Of a stretch of 64,000 bases of DNA, positions 1 to 8,702 are shown piece by piece (position 1 is the stretch's first letter; every line of letters starts with the position of its first letter). Origin of the DNA: Arcobacter sp. (lineage in GTDB: Bacteria > Acidobacteriota > Terriglobia > Bryobacterales > Bryobacteraceae); contig DYJN01000001.1 in NCBI GenBank assembly GCA_020723085.1, positions 92,911 through 156,910 on the forward strand, in the 5' to 3' direction. The notes beneath the pieces were generated by a model. The model made no database searches, was not told the origin of the DNA, and worked only from the letters and a program-made list of their open reading frames with translations. Made by a program: the position numbers and the translations under genes.

Positions 1-55
1 AGCCGGCTTGGACCCGCACGATCCCGCAGGCATGCGCGCCGCTTCACTTGGCAGC
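1..55. repeat. 55-bp direct repeat, copy 1
   Basis: Identical by eye to 215-269. It begins at the first base of the window, so the repeat unit may extend further to the left. The spacing of the two copies is 214 bp. Confidence 0.85.
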
Positions 56-214
56 CCTTCGTGGGCGACTGCCGGCCCCGTTTGCGGCTTCGCCCTGGTG
101 CAGCCGCCAATCCCGGCGCGGTCTTCCGCCGTTCCTGACGGCGGCCGCCTCCCATCGGGCTTCTGCGCCGGTTGCGCGAAGGGCGCGCATGGCCGTCTCT
201 TGCGCGGCACGGTC

Positions 215-269
215 AGCCGGCTTGGACCCGCACGATCCCGCAGGCATGCGCGCCGCTTCACTTGGCAGC
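215..269. repeat. 55-bp direct repeat, copy 2
   Basis: Second copy of the repeat at 1-55, in the same orientation. Confidence 0.85.
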
Positions 270-344
270 GCCTGCCGGTCCTGCAGCCTTTGCCGTCGCG
301 GACCTGAGCGGTCCTTGGCTGGCTGCCGCGCCGCAAAGGGCGCC

Positions 345-2348
345 TCAGCTCGGCAGGCCGGCCGCCGCGTGCAGCACCCCCGGCTCGCCGCAGCCCAGCG
401 CGCGCCGCGCCATGGTGAGGGCCAGGATCGGGAAATACTTGCTGTACAGCGTGTAGCGCAGGTAGAAGACGTTCGGGAAGCCCGTGCCCGTGGCCAGATC
501 CTCCTTCCACGTTCCGTCAGCCTGCTGCGTTTCAACCAGGTATTGGATGCCCCGGCGCACACCGTCGTAATAGGACTCACCTGCCGCAAGCAGACCCAAC
601 AGCGCCCATGCCGTCTGCGACGGCGTGCTCGGCGCAGCCACGAAGTGGTCTTCCAGATAGCTCGCACAGCTCTCGCCCCAGCCGCCATCAGGGTTCTGCA
701 CGGCGGCAAGCCAGCGTGCCGCCTTCCGAACCGCCTCCTGCACGTTGGGCGCTCCCGAGTATTTGAGCGCGCGCATGGCGAGGAACGCCCCATAGATGTA
801 ATCCACGCCCCAGCGCCCGTACCAGCTTCCGTTCCGTTCCTGCGTCTTCAGCAGGTATTCGACGCCGCGGCGCACAGCCGGGTGCGAATGCACCAGCCCG
901 CGGCGGCACAGCGACTCGAGCACCCTGCCCGTGATGTCCGGGCACGTGGGGTCGAGCATGGCGTTGTGGTCGGCGAACGGAACCTTGTTCAGCAGCTGCC
1001 AGTCGTTGTCGACATCGAACGCCGCCCAGCCGCCGTCCTTCGACTGCATGCCCACAAGCCAGTTCACCGCGCGCCGCTCGCACCGTGCCTGCGCTTCTGG
1101 GTCGCTCGCCCGCGCGTGCAGCAGCGCCAGCAGCACCATCGCCGTGTCGTCGATGTCCGGGTAGTGCTCGTTGGCGAACTCGAAAGCCCAGCCGGACGGT
1201 TCGAGATCCGGGCGTTTGACGCTCCAGTCCCCCTTGCGGCGCACTTCGCGGGCGATCAGCCAGTCGGCGGCGCGGCGCAGCCGCTCTTCCGGCGCCTTCC
1301 CCATCTCGCCCAGCGCGAAGGCGGCGTATGCCGTGTCCCACACCGGGGAAAAACAGGGCTGGAAGTAAAACTCGTCTCCACGCTCTATAAGCAGGTCTTC
1401 GAACTGCCGGATCGCATCCATCAGATCCGGATGATCCCGCGGGTAGCCGAGGGCGTCCAGCGCCATGACCAGGTACATCATCGACGGGTAGATGGCGCCG
1501 AGCCCCTCGGAGTAGCGCGTGTGGTCCAGCATCCACTTCTCCGCGGCGCGGATCGCGGCATTCTTCACCCGGGAATTTCCCCGGTCCTGCCAGATCTTCA
1601 ATCCGCGGTCGATGCCGTAGAACAGGAACGAGAGCTTGTCCCGGCGCGGCAGGCGGAAGCTCCTGCCGGGCGCGACGATCTCATTCAGGTGGAAGCCCGG
1701 CGGCGCAGGGCGCGTGCCGCCGCGCGCCTGCACGATGGAGAGAGGAACCACAATGGCGCGCGTCCACGAGGACATTTCATAAAGCACGCCCCCGGGCAGC
1801 AGCACCAGTTCTGGCGGAATCGTTGGCACATGCTCGCGCGGGTACAGCCCGAACAGGCTGAGGTTGATCTTCACATAACTGTTGGCCGCCTGCACGCCGC
1901 CCAGCCGGAGGATGCAGTCGCGCAGCCGTGTCATTTCCGGGCTCGATGGATCGGCGCCCGCGAGCTTCAGCGCGGCGTAGGCTTTGACGCTGGCGCTCGG
2001 ATCGGCGGGTCCGCCGGGATAGATGTCAAAGCCCCCGTCAGGCAGCTGGCGGCGCAGGATGGAGCGCGCCGCCTTCTCGATCCGCGCCTTTGACGGCGGA
2101 TTCCAGCCGTCCGCATCCGGCCGGTACAGCCAAAGCTGCAGCAGGATGTAGTCGGATTCGAGCGTCGTGTCCGCCAGCAGGTCGCCGCACCAGTAGCCTT
2201 CCGGCTTCTGAAGATCGAGCAGCGCTTCGCCGGCGCGCCCGAGCGCTTCCGTGCATGCCTGGGCGAGGCTCTGCCTGGCCGCCGCAGCCACGGAAACCGT
2301 GCGCCGCGTCACCCGCCGGTTGACGTTTTCAAACCACACTGAATCCAT
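345..2348 (-). CDS. shc: squalene-hopene cyclase
   Basis: The 667-residue protein cyclises squalene to hopene/hopanol, the core of the hopanoid membrane lipids, and acts as a monotopic membrane enzyme. The catalytic DxDD motif is visible as DIDDTA at residues 398-403, where the middle Asp protonates squalene. Several QW-type repeats are present (for example QKPEGYW near 47, and QxxDGGW/QxxDGTW forms in the C-terminal half). The length matches the bacterial family (about 630-720). The start at 2348 places the usual N-terminal segment before the first QW motif. No other hopanoid gene (hpnC/D/E) lies in the window, so the substrate pathway is encoded elsewhere or to the left. Confidence 0.96.
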   Translation of the reverse strand: MDSVWFENVNRRVTRRTVSVAAAARQSLAQACTEALGRAGEALLDLQKPEGYWCGDLLADTTLESDYILLQLWLYRPDADGWNPPSKARIEKAARSILRRQLPDGGFDIYPGGPADPSASVKAYAALKLAGADPSSPEMTRLRDCILRLGGVQAANSYVKINLSLFGLYPREHVPTIPPELVLLPGGVLYEMSSWTRAIVVPLSIVQARGGTRPAPPGFHLNEIVAPGRSFRLPRRDKLSFLFYGIDRGLKIWQDRGNSRVKNAAIRAAEKWMLDHTRYSEGLGAIYPSMMYLVMALDALGYPRDHPDLMDAIRQFEDLLIERGDEFYFQPCFSPVWDTAYAAFALGEMGKAPEERLRRAADWLIAREVRRKGDWSVKRPDLEPSGWAFEFANEHYPDIDDTAMVLLALLHARASDPEAQARCERRAVNWLVGMQSKDGGWAAFDVDNDWQLLNKVPFADHNAMLDPTCPDITGRVLESLCRRGLVHSHPAVRRGVEYLLKTQERNGSWYGRWGVDYIYGAFLAMRALKYSGAPNVQEAVRKAARWLAAVQNPDGGWGESCASYLEDHFVAAPSTPSQTAWALLGLLAAGESYYDGVRRGIQYLVETQQADGTWKEDLATGTGFPNVFYLRYTLYSKYFPILALTMARRALGCGEPGVLHAAAGLPS

Positions 2349-2460
2349 CGGCGGCTCTCTGGGGCGAACCTTCTATTTTCTGTCATTCTCTCCGTCTTCG
2401 CGCGGCGGGTCCGCCGCCGGCCTCATGGTAAACTGAAAGGTTTGAGCCGCGGAGTGCACT

Positions 2461-3171
2461 GTGGACCGCCTGACAAGACATGATCTGAAGACCGACAAGT
2501 TCGTGGAAGAGGTCGGTCAAACCGTCCATTTCTTCGAAGAGCACCGGCAGGCGTTCATCCGCTACGGATCCATCGCGCTCGTGCTGATCGTCCTTGCGGC
2601 GGCTGTGTTTGGTTATATGCGGTCGAAGAGGGCGGAACGCCAGTTGGCGCTCGGCAAGGCGCTGGACGCATACAACGCGCCTGTCATTGATCAGGCGCCG
2701 CCGGAACTGAAGGCGTTCCGGACCGAACAGGAAAAGCAGGAAGCCGTTACAAAGGCCTGCAATGAACTGATCCAGAAGTATCCGGGCAGCGACGAGGCCG
2801 CCGCCGCCACGCTGCTGCTGGGCTCCCGCGCCGCGGATGAGGGCGATGTGGATGCGGCGGAGCGTTATCTGAAGCAGGCGGCGGAGACAGGCAGCGGCAA
2901 CTATGCCTCTCTCGCGCAGCTCGCCCTCGCGCAACTGTACGTTTCGCAGGGCAGGACGGCGGAGGCGGAAAAGGTCCTCCGCGCGCTTTCTGACAAGCCC
3001 ACAGTGCTGGTGACCAGGGAACAGACCGCGCTGGCGCTGGCCCGCCTGCTCGTGCAGAAGAACCCCGAAGAAGCCCGCAAGCTGGTGAGCCCGCTGGCCA
3101 ACAAGCCCGGCGCTGTCGGCCGTTCCGCGATCGCCATCATGGCGGAGATCAATCGCAAGCAGGGATCGTGA
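2461..3171 (+). CDS. YfgM-like TPR membrane protein
   Basis: This 236-residue protein has a short cytoplasmic N-terminus, one membrane helix at about residues 35-53 and a periplasmic helical repeat region with TPR-like pairs. That is the arrangement of YfgM/TPR_21 proteins, which in Escherichia coli assist the SecYEG translocon and periplasmic chaperones. The start is GTG at 2461, chosen because the charged N-terminus and the TM segment follow at the expected spacing. It is divergent from the cyclase gene and overlaps the downstream HD-domain gene by 4 bp, so the two are probably co-transcribed. The family assignment rests on topology and repeat pattern; function is inferred. Confidence 0.8.
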   Translation: MDRLTRHDLKTDKFVEEVGQTVHFFEEHRQAFIRYGSIALVLIVLAAAVFGYMRSKRAERQLALGKALDAYNAPVIDQAPPELKAFRTEQEKQEAVTKACNELIQKYPGSDEAAAATLLLGSRAADEGDVDAAERYLKQAAETGSGNYASLAQLALAQLYVSQGRTAEAEKVLRALSDKPTVLVTREQTALALARLLVQKNPEEARKLVSPLANKPGAVGRSAIAIMAEINRKQGS

Positions 3172-4280
3172 ATCTTTCCCGGCTCCGGTTTCCTCTGCAT
3201 GAGTTGCGGGGACGCCGCTATCCGGAGCCCCCGCACCCGTACCGCAACGAGTTCCAGCGGGACCGCGACCGCATCGTCCACGCCCGCGCCTTCCGGCGGC
3301 TGGAGGACAAGACCCAGGTCTTCACCGAGCGTCTGAGCGACCACTTCCGCAACCGCCTCACGCACACCATCGAAGTCGCGCAGATCGCCCGCACGGTGGC
3401 CGTGGCGCTCGGGCTGGACGAAGATTTCACGGAGGCGCTCGCGCTCGCCCACGACATCGGGCATCCTCCGTTCGGCCACGCAGGAGAAGCGGCGCTGGAC
3501 GAGCAGATGCGCCGTTATGACGACCGGTTCGACCACAACGTGAACGCGCTGCGCCTGGTGGAGAGCTTCGAGCAGCGCTATGCCGCCTTCCCGGGGCTCA
3601 ACCTCACGTTCGAGGTCCGGGAGGGCATCGTGAAGCACTCCCGCGACTTCGAGCCCGGCGAGCATCCGGAGCTGGATGAATTCCTCCCCGGCTTGCGCCC
3701 GCCTCTGGAGGCGCAGTTGATTGACCTCGCCGACGAGGTCGCTTACAACACCGCCGACCTCGACGACGGCTGGAGCGCGGGGCTGTTCACGATGGAAGAG
3801 ATCGAGGCCGCTGTCCCCGCTTACGGACAGATCGCCGCCCGGACGCGCCGGCTCTTCCCGCAGGCGTCCGAGCCCGCTTTGTTCCTCGAATCGCAGCGGC
3901 GGCTGATCGACTTTCTGGCAACCGCACTGATCGAAGGCACCGGAGCCGCAGCCGCGGCCAGCGGGGCGGAAACCGCGGGCGATGTCCGGCGCCTGCCGAG
4001 GCTGGCCTCCATGGCGCCGGCTGCTGCGGAAACCAGCCGCGCTCTCAAGCGCTTCCTGTTCGCCCGCCTGTACTCCATTCCGGCTCTCGCCGAAGAGCGG
4101 CGGGCGGCGATGGTACGGATCGCCAGCCTGTTCCAGTTTTTCATGAATCACCCGCAAGAATTGCCGGAAAATCACCAGAAAAGACTGGATTCTTTTCCGC
4201 TGCACCGCGTGGTTTGCGATTATATTGCGGGAATGACAGACGGCTATTTCCGCCGCACCGTCCGCCGTCTGCTCTCCTGA
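3168..4280 (+). CDS. dgt: dGTP triphosphohydrolase-like protein
   Basis: The protein is a 370-residue HD-superfamily member of the deoxyguanosinetriphosphate triphosphohydrolase-like group, which hydrolyses dNTPs to the nucleoside and triphosphate. The N-terminal motif with RNEFQRDRDRI and FRRL, the TH of RLTHTIEVAQ, the metal-binding HD in LAHDIGHPPFGHAGE and the downstream DEVAYNTADLDD are all typical. Translation starts at a GTG that overlaps the stop of the upstream gene by 4 bp (GTGA), which implies translational coupling. Length fits the dGTPase type 2/3 proteins. Substrate preference cannot be read from sequence. Confidence 0.93.
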   Translation: MNLSRLRFPLHELRGRRYPEPPHPYRNEFQRDRDRIVHARAFRRLEDKTQVFTERLSDHFRNRLTHTIEVAQIARTVAVALGLDEDFTEALALAHDIGHPPFGHAGEAALDEQMRRYDDRFDHNVNALRLVESFEQRYAAFPGLNLTFEVREGIVKHSRDFEPGEHPELDEFLPGLRPPLEAQLIDLADEVAYNTADLDDGWSAGLFTMEEIEAAVPAYGQIAARTRRLFPQASEPALFLESQRRLIDFLATALIEGTGAAAAASGAETAGDVRRLPRLASMAPAAAETSRALKRFLFARLYSIPALAEERRAAMVRIASLFQFFMNHPQELPENHQKRLDSFPLHRVVCDYIAGMTDGYFRRTVRRLLS

Positions 4281-4295
4281 AGGCCGCAGGCCGGA

Positions 4296-4460
4296 CTACG
4301 CCCTGCCTTCGCTTTCGCCTTCATGCAGGCTCATCACTTCCACCTTCCGGACTCCGTAGACACGCTCCAGAATCCGGCACAGTTCGGCGGCGAAGCGGCG
4401 CGCATTTTCGCTTTCGTCCAGGTCGGCTTCCACCTTCAGGTAAATATCCACGGCGCTCAT
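4296..4460 (-). CDS. small conserved-looking protein, 54 residues
   Basis: This short frame encodes MSAVDIYLKVEADLDESENA and then an amphipathic helix-rich stretch ending in acidic residues. I do not recognise a family. It reads like a compact beta-alpha protein (VDIYLKVEADL, then a helix, then VRKVEVMSL), and it fills the gap between the dGTPase-like gene and a divergent Cys-rich gene. Its ATG at 4458-4460 is only 15 bp from the divergent ATG at 4476, so the two share a very compact promoter region or lack independent promoters. No clear Shine-Dalgarno sequence is seen. Annotated because the gap is otherwise empty and the codon use looks normal. Confidence 0.5.
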   Translation of the reverse strand: MSAVDIYLKVEADLDESENARRFAAELCRILERVYGVRKVEVMSLHEGESEGRA

Positions 4461-4475
4461 CGTCCGAATGATACG

Positions 4476-5117
4476 ATGGAAGCAATGGAGCGCGCCAAGT
4501 GCCATTTGTGCGAGTCCCGCCCGCCCCGCCGCGCCTGTCCCGCCCTCGGGCGCGACATTTGCGCCGTCTGCTGCGGCGAGCAGCGGGAAGACTCGATCGA
4601 CTGCCCGCTGGAATGCCCGCACCTGCGCGAGGCTCGGCAGCACGAGCGCCCGCCCGCCCGCGACCCGAAAACGCTGCCCAACGCCGACATCGAGGTCACC
4701 GAGCGGTTTCTCGCCGAGAACGAGCCGCTGGTCATGCTCGCCGGCACGGTAATCGCCGTGGCCGCTTTGCAAACGCCGGGCGCCATGGACTCCGACCTGC
4801 GGGACGCGCTCGACTCGCTCGCCCGAACCTACCGCACCGCATCCAGCGGCCTGATCTACGAAAGCCGCCCGTCGAACCGCATTGCCGACTCGATCGTCGA
4901 GCGGTTCCGGAAAGAAATGGGCGATTTTCGCGAGCGCGTGGCGCAGCAGACCGGCGTCCACAGCGTCCGCGACCAGGACCTGCTCGGCTCCATCGTCTTC
5001 TGGCAGCGCATGGAATGGCAGCGCAACAACGGCAGGCGCAAGGGGCGCGCGTTCCTGGAAAGCCTCATCGCCCTGCTGCCGCCTCCCCCGCCGCCGGAGA
5101 ATCCCGTTCTCGCCTGA
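4476..5117 (+). CDS. Cys-rich zinc-finger-like protein
   Basis: The 213-residue protein opens with a dense cysteine cluster (CHLC, then C, CAVCC and CPLEC within about the first 45 residues), which looks like a double zinc-binding knuckle of the SEC-C/zinc-ribbon sort. The rest is a mostly helical region and a proline-rich C-terminus. I do not recognise the family and assign no reaction. The start was set at 4476 (an alternative ATG is at 4485) because everything upstream in frame lacks protein-like character and overlaps the divergent 54-residue gene. The next gene, a flavin reductase, begins 25 bp downstream in the same direction. Confidence 0.72.
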   Translation: MEAMERAKCHLCESRPPRRACPALGRDICAVCCGEQREDSIDCPLECPHLREARQHERPPARDPKTLPNADIEVTERFLAENEPLVMLAGTVIAVAALQTPGAMDSDLRDALDSLARTYRTASSGLIYESRPSNRIADSIVERFRKEMGDFRERVAQQTGVHSVRDQDLLGSIVFWQRMEWQRNNGRRKGRAFLESLIALLPPPPPPENPVLA

Positions 5118-5142
5118 CGCATCCGTTGGAAGAGAGGCCCGC

Positions 5143-5826
5143 ATGGAAGCCAAGCTCGTCTCATACCAGGACATCGGGCGCGAGGTGCGTCATTTCATCT
5201 TCGAGTCCGCCCATCCGCTGGAAGCGTTGCCCGGCCAGTTTGTCTCCTTTACGGCGGAGATGAACGGAAAGCGCGTCACCCGGCCTTACTCGCTGGCCGG
5301 ACTGCCGCCGGGCAACCGCTTCGAGCTGTGTCTGAACCGCGTCCGCGAGGGCCTGTTCTCGCCGTGGCTCTTCGAATTGGAGCCCGGCCAGACCGTGGCC
5401 ATGCAAGGGCCGCTCGGCTACTTCACGCCGCGCCAGCCCTTCCGCGATTCCGTTCTGGTGGCCACCGGCACGGGGGTGGCGCCCTTCCGGGCCTTCCTCG
5501 AGTCGGACGCGGTGCTTTCCAGCGGAGCGCGGATCACGCTGCTGTTCGGAGCGCGCCATGAGGAATCGCTGCTGTACCGTGCGGAGTTTGAAGCACTGGA
5601 GCGGCGCCTCCCCGGCTTCCGCTACCTGCCCACGCTGACGCGGCCGCCCGCAGGCTGGCCGGGACGCACGGGGCGCGTGCAGGCGCATCTCGATGAGGCG
5701 CTCGAGGGGCGCGCCGGCCTCGACGTCTACGTCTGCGGCCTGCGCGAGATGGTGGACGACATCCGGCGGATGCTGAAAGAGCGCGGGTTCGAGCGCCGCC
5801 AGATCATCGCCGAGAAATACGACTAG
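5143..5826 (+). CDS. ferredoxin-NADP reductase-like FAD oxidoreductase
   Basis: This 227-residue protein has the two-domain FNR fold. The FAD-binding RPYSLAG motif (RxYS) lies near residue 47, the pyridine-nucleotide-binding GTGVAPFRAF near 109, and the C-terminal YVCGLREMVDD typical of the NAD(P) domain near 195. Such proteins move electrons between NAD(P)H and ferredoxin, flavodoxin or a partner oxygenase. No Cys ligands for an iron-sulfur domain are present, so a separate carrier is needed. The ATG at 5143 has a GAGAGG-like ribosome-binding site. The partner is unknown; the pyruvate:ferredoxin oxidoreductase at 56.7 kb implies ferredoxin metabolism in this organism. Confidence 0.88.
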   Translation: MEAKLVSYQDIGREVRHFIFESAHPLEALPGQFVSFTAEMNGKRVTRPYSLAGLPPGNRFELCLNRVREGLFSPWLFELEPGQTVAMQGPLGYFTPRQPFRDSVLVATGTGVAPFRAFLESDAVLSSGARITLLFGARHEESLLYRAEFEALERRLPGFRYLPTLTRPPAGWPGRTGRVQAHLDEALEGRAGLDVYVCGLREMVDDIRRMLKERGFERRQIIAEKYD

Positions 5827-5837
5827 AATCGGAGCTG

Positions 5838-6095
5838 ATGAGCCAGTCCTTCCGGCGCGCGCTTCTGATCGTCGCCGCCGCTGCCGGCGTTTTCACGCTC
5901 GCGGCGGCGGTGGGTCTCCATTTCACCCCGGAACCTCGCACGCAGTTGGACTACCTCGTCATCGGCTCGGTGGCGACCTTTCTCATGCTCGGCGCCGTCT
6001 TTGGCCTGCTTCTGGCTCTGTGGATCAAACCGCGGGACTTTCTGGCCAGACGCCGCCAAAAAGAGGACGGCGGCGGCGAGGCGCCGCGCGAATAG
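5838..6095 (+). CDS. small two-helix membrane protein
   Basis: An 85-residue protein with two predicted membrane helices, about residues 8-27 and 40-62, and a basic then acidic C-terminal tail (RRRQKEDGGGE). It begins 11 bp after the reductase gene in the same direction and is likely in its operon. No family is recognised. A role as a small membrane partner of the reductase is possible but unsupported. Confidence 0.65.
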   Translation: MSQSFRRALLIVAAAAGVFTLAAAVGLHFTPEPRTQLDYLVIGSVATFLMLGAVFGLLLALWIKPRDFLARRRQKEDGGGEAPRE

Positions 6096-6098
6096 GGC

Positions 6099-7031
6099 TC
6101 AGGCGGCGCGCTCCAGCGAGACTCGCGCCAGGATTTCCCGCGTCTGTTCCGGAGACGCGAAACTGACGCCCGGCAGCCGCGCCGAGGCCGTGCCCGCCGC
6201 AACGCCCCATTGAAGCGCTTCAGGGCGCGTCGCGTCGCTGGTCAGCGCCCAGACAAAAGCCGCTGCCAGCGCATCGCCCGCGCCGATGGGGCACAGCGCT
6301 TCCACGCGCGGCGGGATCGCTTCCCAGGCGGAGCCGTCCTCAAAGGCGCCCACAGCCCCTCTCGCGCCGAGCGAAAGCACCACGTTCCGCGCGCCCATGC
6401 CGCGGATCCGCTCAGCCGCCTCCTGAAAGTGCGCCCGGGTCAGCAGCGCGCGGCTCAGCAGCCGCTCTGCCTCCTGCTGATTCGGCGTCACCACCGTGGG
6501 ATGGGCCTCCAGCGCCGTTTCCAGCGCTTCGCCGTCCGCATCGAGCAGCGTGCGCACGCCAGCCTGTTCGGCGGCGCGGATCAGGCGCGCGTAGAAGTCC
6601 GCAGGCACGCCGGGCGGCAGCGACCCGCACAGCATCAGCCACCGGGCGCCCCCGAGTTTCGTCCGCACCGCCTTCTCGAGCCGCGCCACTTCCGCCGCCG
6701 TCAGCTCCGGCCCCATCTCATTCAGCTTGATGGCCAGCCCGTGCCGGTCGGCGATCGTCAGGTTGGTTCGGATTTCGCTGCGGACGCGGACGAACTCGCA
6801 GGGAAATCCGCAACAGCCGAGATACTCCTCCAGTTGCCGCCCGGCTTTCCCGCCGCAGATGGCGATGGCCAGCGTCCGCCCGCCGAACGAGTGGATGACG
6901 CAGGAGGCGTTGATGCCGCGTCCGCCCGCCGACTTCCGCGTATCGAGAATGTAAGCCCGGTCGTCGAACGCCAGCCGGTCAACCGTCACATTGCGGTCGA
7001 TGGCCGGATTGGCTGTCAGCGTGAGGATCAA
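6099..7031 (-). CDS. PfkB-family sugar-phosphate kinase (1-phosphofructokinase-like)
   Basis: The 310-residue protein belongs to the PfkB/ribokinase family. The opening MILTLTANPAID matches the 1-phosphofructokinase/tagatose-6-phosphate kinase subgroup, the GGRGIN motif near residue 36 binds substrate, and CPIGAGDALAAAF places the catalytic Asp at residue 253 beside the anion hole. The likely reaction is ATP-dependent phosphorylation of fructose 1-phosphate, fructose 6-phosphate or tagatose 6-phosphate. No PTS genes are nearby, so substrate is undecided and I give no gene symbol. The gene converges on the small membrane protein gene with 3 bp between stops. Confidence 0.9.
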   Translation of the reverse strand: MILTLTANPAIDRNVTVDRLAFDDRAYILDTRKSAGGRGINASCVIHSFGGRTLAIAICGGKAGRQLEEYLGCCGFPCEFVRVRSEIRTNLTIADRHGLAIKLNEMGPELTAAEVARLEKAVRTKLGGARWLMLCGSLPPGVPADFYARLIRAAEQAGVRTLLDADGEALETALEAHPTVVTPNQQEAERLLSRALLTRAHFQEAAERIRGMGARNVVLSLGARGAVGAFEDGSAWEAIPPRVEALCPIGAGDALAAAFVWALTSDATRPEALQWGVAAGTASARLPGVSFASPEQTREILARVSLERAA

Positions 7032-7076
7032 CGCCTCATTTTATCGTGATTGCCGGGCAGGTGCTAATCTGGGCAT

Positions 7077-7967
7077 TTGAAAGGGCATCCGCAATTCTGG
7101 GCGTACGCGGCTCTGATTTCCGTCTGTTTTTTCTGGGGCACGACCTATCTCGGCATCCGGATGGCGCTGGAGATGTGGCCGCCGATGCCGCTGGTGGCGG
7201 TCCGCTTCCTGCTCTCCGGCGGCATCCTGCTGGCTGGGGCCCTGCTGCTGAAGGCGGAGATGCCGCGCGGCCGCGAGCTGGCGCTGACCGCTTTCTATGG
7301 CGTCGTGATCCTCGGCGTCGGCAATGGCGCGCTGGTGCTGGCTGAGACATGGATTCCCAGCGGGCTGGCGGCGCTCATCATTACCGTGAGTCCGTTCTGG
7401 ATGGTGGGGCTGAACGCGCTGCTCCCTCCGCGCGAGCCTCTGCACCCGCCCACGCTCGCTGGCATGGCCCTCGGCCTTGCGGGCGCGGTGCTGCTGGTCG
7501 GACCCGGCGCCCTCGCGGGCGGCGCTGCGGGCGCCGCCATGCTCAAGGGCGCGGTCGTTCTTCAACTCGGCTGCGTGAGCTGGTCGCTTGGCTCGCTTCT
7601 TCAGAAGCGGCTGCCCACGCGCTCCCACCCCATCGTCTCCGGCGGCATCCAGCAGCTGGCGGCGGGGCTCGCTTTCATCCCGGCGTCGCTTCTCTGGCCC
7701 GGCGAAATTCACTTCTCTTCGCGCGGGATGGGCGCGTTGCTCTACCTCGTGGTCTTCGGCTCCATCGTGGGCTATTCGAGCTACATCGTCGCCCTGGAGC
7801 GGCTCCCAGTGGCGGTGGTCTCCATCTACAACTACATCAATCCCGTTGTGGCGGTGATTCTTGGCTGGATCTTCTATCGCGAACCCTTCGGCTGGCGCGA
7901 GGCGGCGGCCATGCTCGTGATCTTCTCCGGCGTGGCCCTGGTCAAACGAATGCAGGCCGGCCGGTGA
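7077..7967 (+). CDS. EamA/DMT-family transporter
   Basis: A 296-residue protein made of about ten hydrophobic helices arranged as two EamA repeats, the pattern of drug/metabolite exporters. Motifs include GTTYLGIRMALE in helix 2 and the EP-containing loop near the end of the second repeat (FYREPFGWREA). Exporters of this type carry amino acids, purines or other small metabolites; the cargo cannot be told from sequence. The start is TTG at 7077, chosen because it gives a complete first helix and the frame is closed further upstream. It is divergent from the PfkB kinase gene with 45 bp between them. Confidence 0.88.
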   Translation: MKGHPQFWAYAALISVCFFWGTTYLGIRMALEMWPPMPLVAVRFLLSGGILLAGALLLKAEMPRGRELALTAFYGVVILGVGNGALVLAETWIPSGLAALIITVSPFWMVGLNALLPPREPLHPPTLAGMALGLAGAVLLVGPGALAGGAAGAAMLKGAVVLQLGCVSWSLGSLLQKRLPTRSHPIVSGGIQQLAAGLAFIPASLLWPGEIHFSSRGMGALLYLVVFGSIVGYSSYIVALERLPVAVVSIYNYINPVVAVILGWIFYREPFGWREAAAMLVIFSGVALVKRMQAGR

Positions 7968-7970
7968 GCG

Positions 7971-8630
7971 TCATTGCCGGCGCCCCCGCAGCCGCGCTCC
8001 CAGCACTCCGCCCAGCGAGCAGAAGATCGTCAGGAACAGAAACTGGAAGGCAAGACCGGCAATCACGGTCATGGCGAACGTCTTCGGCTCCGACAGCAGC
8101 CGCCGCAGCCTCTCCACGCTGTCCGCGGGCAGATGCATCCGCGCGAGGCTCTCCTCGTATGCCTGAACAAGCTCCCCGCTGGCGGAAAGCAGCGCCATGC
8201 CCGCCGTGAAGAAAACCGTGGCGATGACAAACGTGAAGATGCCCGTGATCCAGCCCACGCGCGCTCCCTCCACCGCGCTGAGCGGCGCGCCCGTCCGCTT
8301 CATGTACTGCACCGCCGCGTAGAACCCGCCGCCGATCAGCAGCAGGGGCATCAGCAGCGAAGCGCCGGCGATCGCGCTCAGGATGGATGCCAGCTGCACC
8401 AGCACAGCCGCCAGGAATCCCACGCGCATAGCCGTGTTGCTCTGGAAGGAAGCCGCCGGCTCCTCCAGAACCTGGACCGGCGGCGCCTCGGCGGCCGCGG
8501 GCTGCGGCTCCTCCTGCGCCTCCGTCTCGCCGCACGCTTCGGTGGTCAGCTCGCGCACAGGGCGTCCGCAGCGGTGGCAGAACAGCGCGTCGTCCACCAG
8601 CTTCGCGCCACAGGTGCAGAATGACTCCAC
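7971..8630 (-). CDS. zinc-ribbon membrane protein
   Basis: The 219-residue protein starts with a zinc ribbon (CTCGAKL then CHRCGRPV, two CxC/CxxC knuckles in the first 25 residues), followed by an acidic, Pro/Ala-rich linker and about four membrane helices. Start is GTG at 8628-8630. Such zinc-ribbon/TM proteins are common and uncharacterised in acidobacteria. It converges on the EamA transporter gene. A second protein of the same general plan is encoded at 31853-32335. Confidence 0.75.
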   Translation of the reverse strand: MESFCTCGAKLVDDALFCHRCGRPVRELTTEACGETEAQEEPQPAAAEAPPVQVLEEPAASFQSNTAMRVGFLAAVLVQLASILSAIAGASLLMPLLLIGGGFYAAVQYMKRTGAPLSAVEGARVGWITGIFTFVIATVFFTAGMALLSASGELVQAYEESLARMHLPADSVERLRRLLSEPKTFAMTVIAGLAFQFLFLTIFCSLGGVLGARLRGRRQ

Positions 8631-8702
8631 GGATTCCAGTTTCCCGTACCACGCCGCGCGGGGGCAAGAACCGCCGCCGCAGGATTATTCTGGGATCGAG
8701 AG

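Larger units (their letters stand above)
1..344. other. GC-rich spacer downstream of the hopene cyclase gene
   Basis: No coding sequence is supported here. The stretch holds a perfect 55-bp direct repeat (1-55 and 215-269), a hairpin with 7-bp arms at 126-132/138-144 and a weaker one at 300-304/310-314. It lies 3' of the minus-strand cyclase gene, so the hairpins could act in termination, but there is no T-run. Confidence 0.5.
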
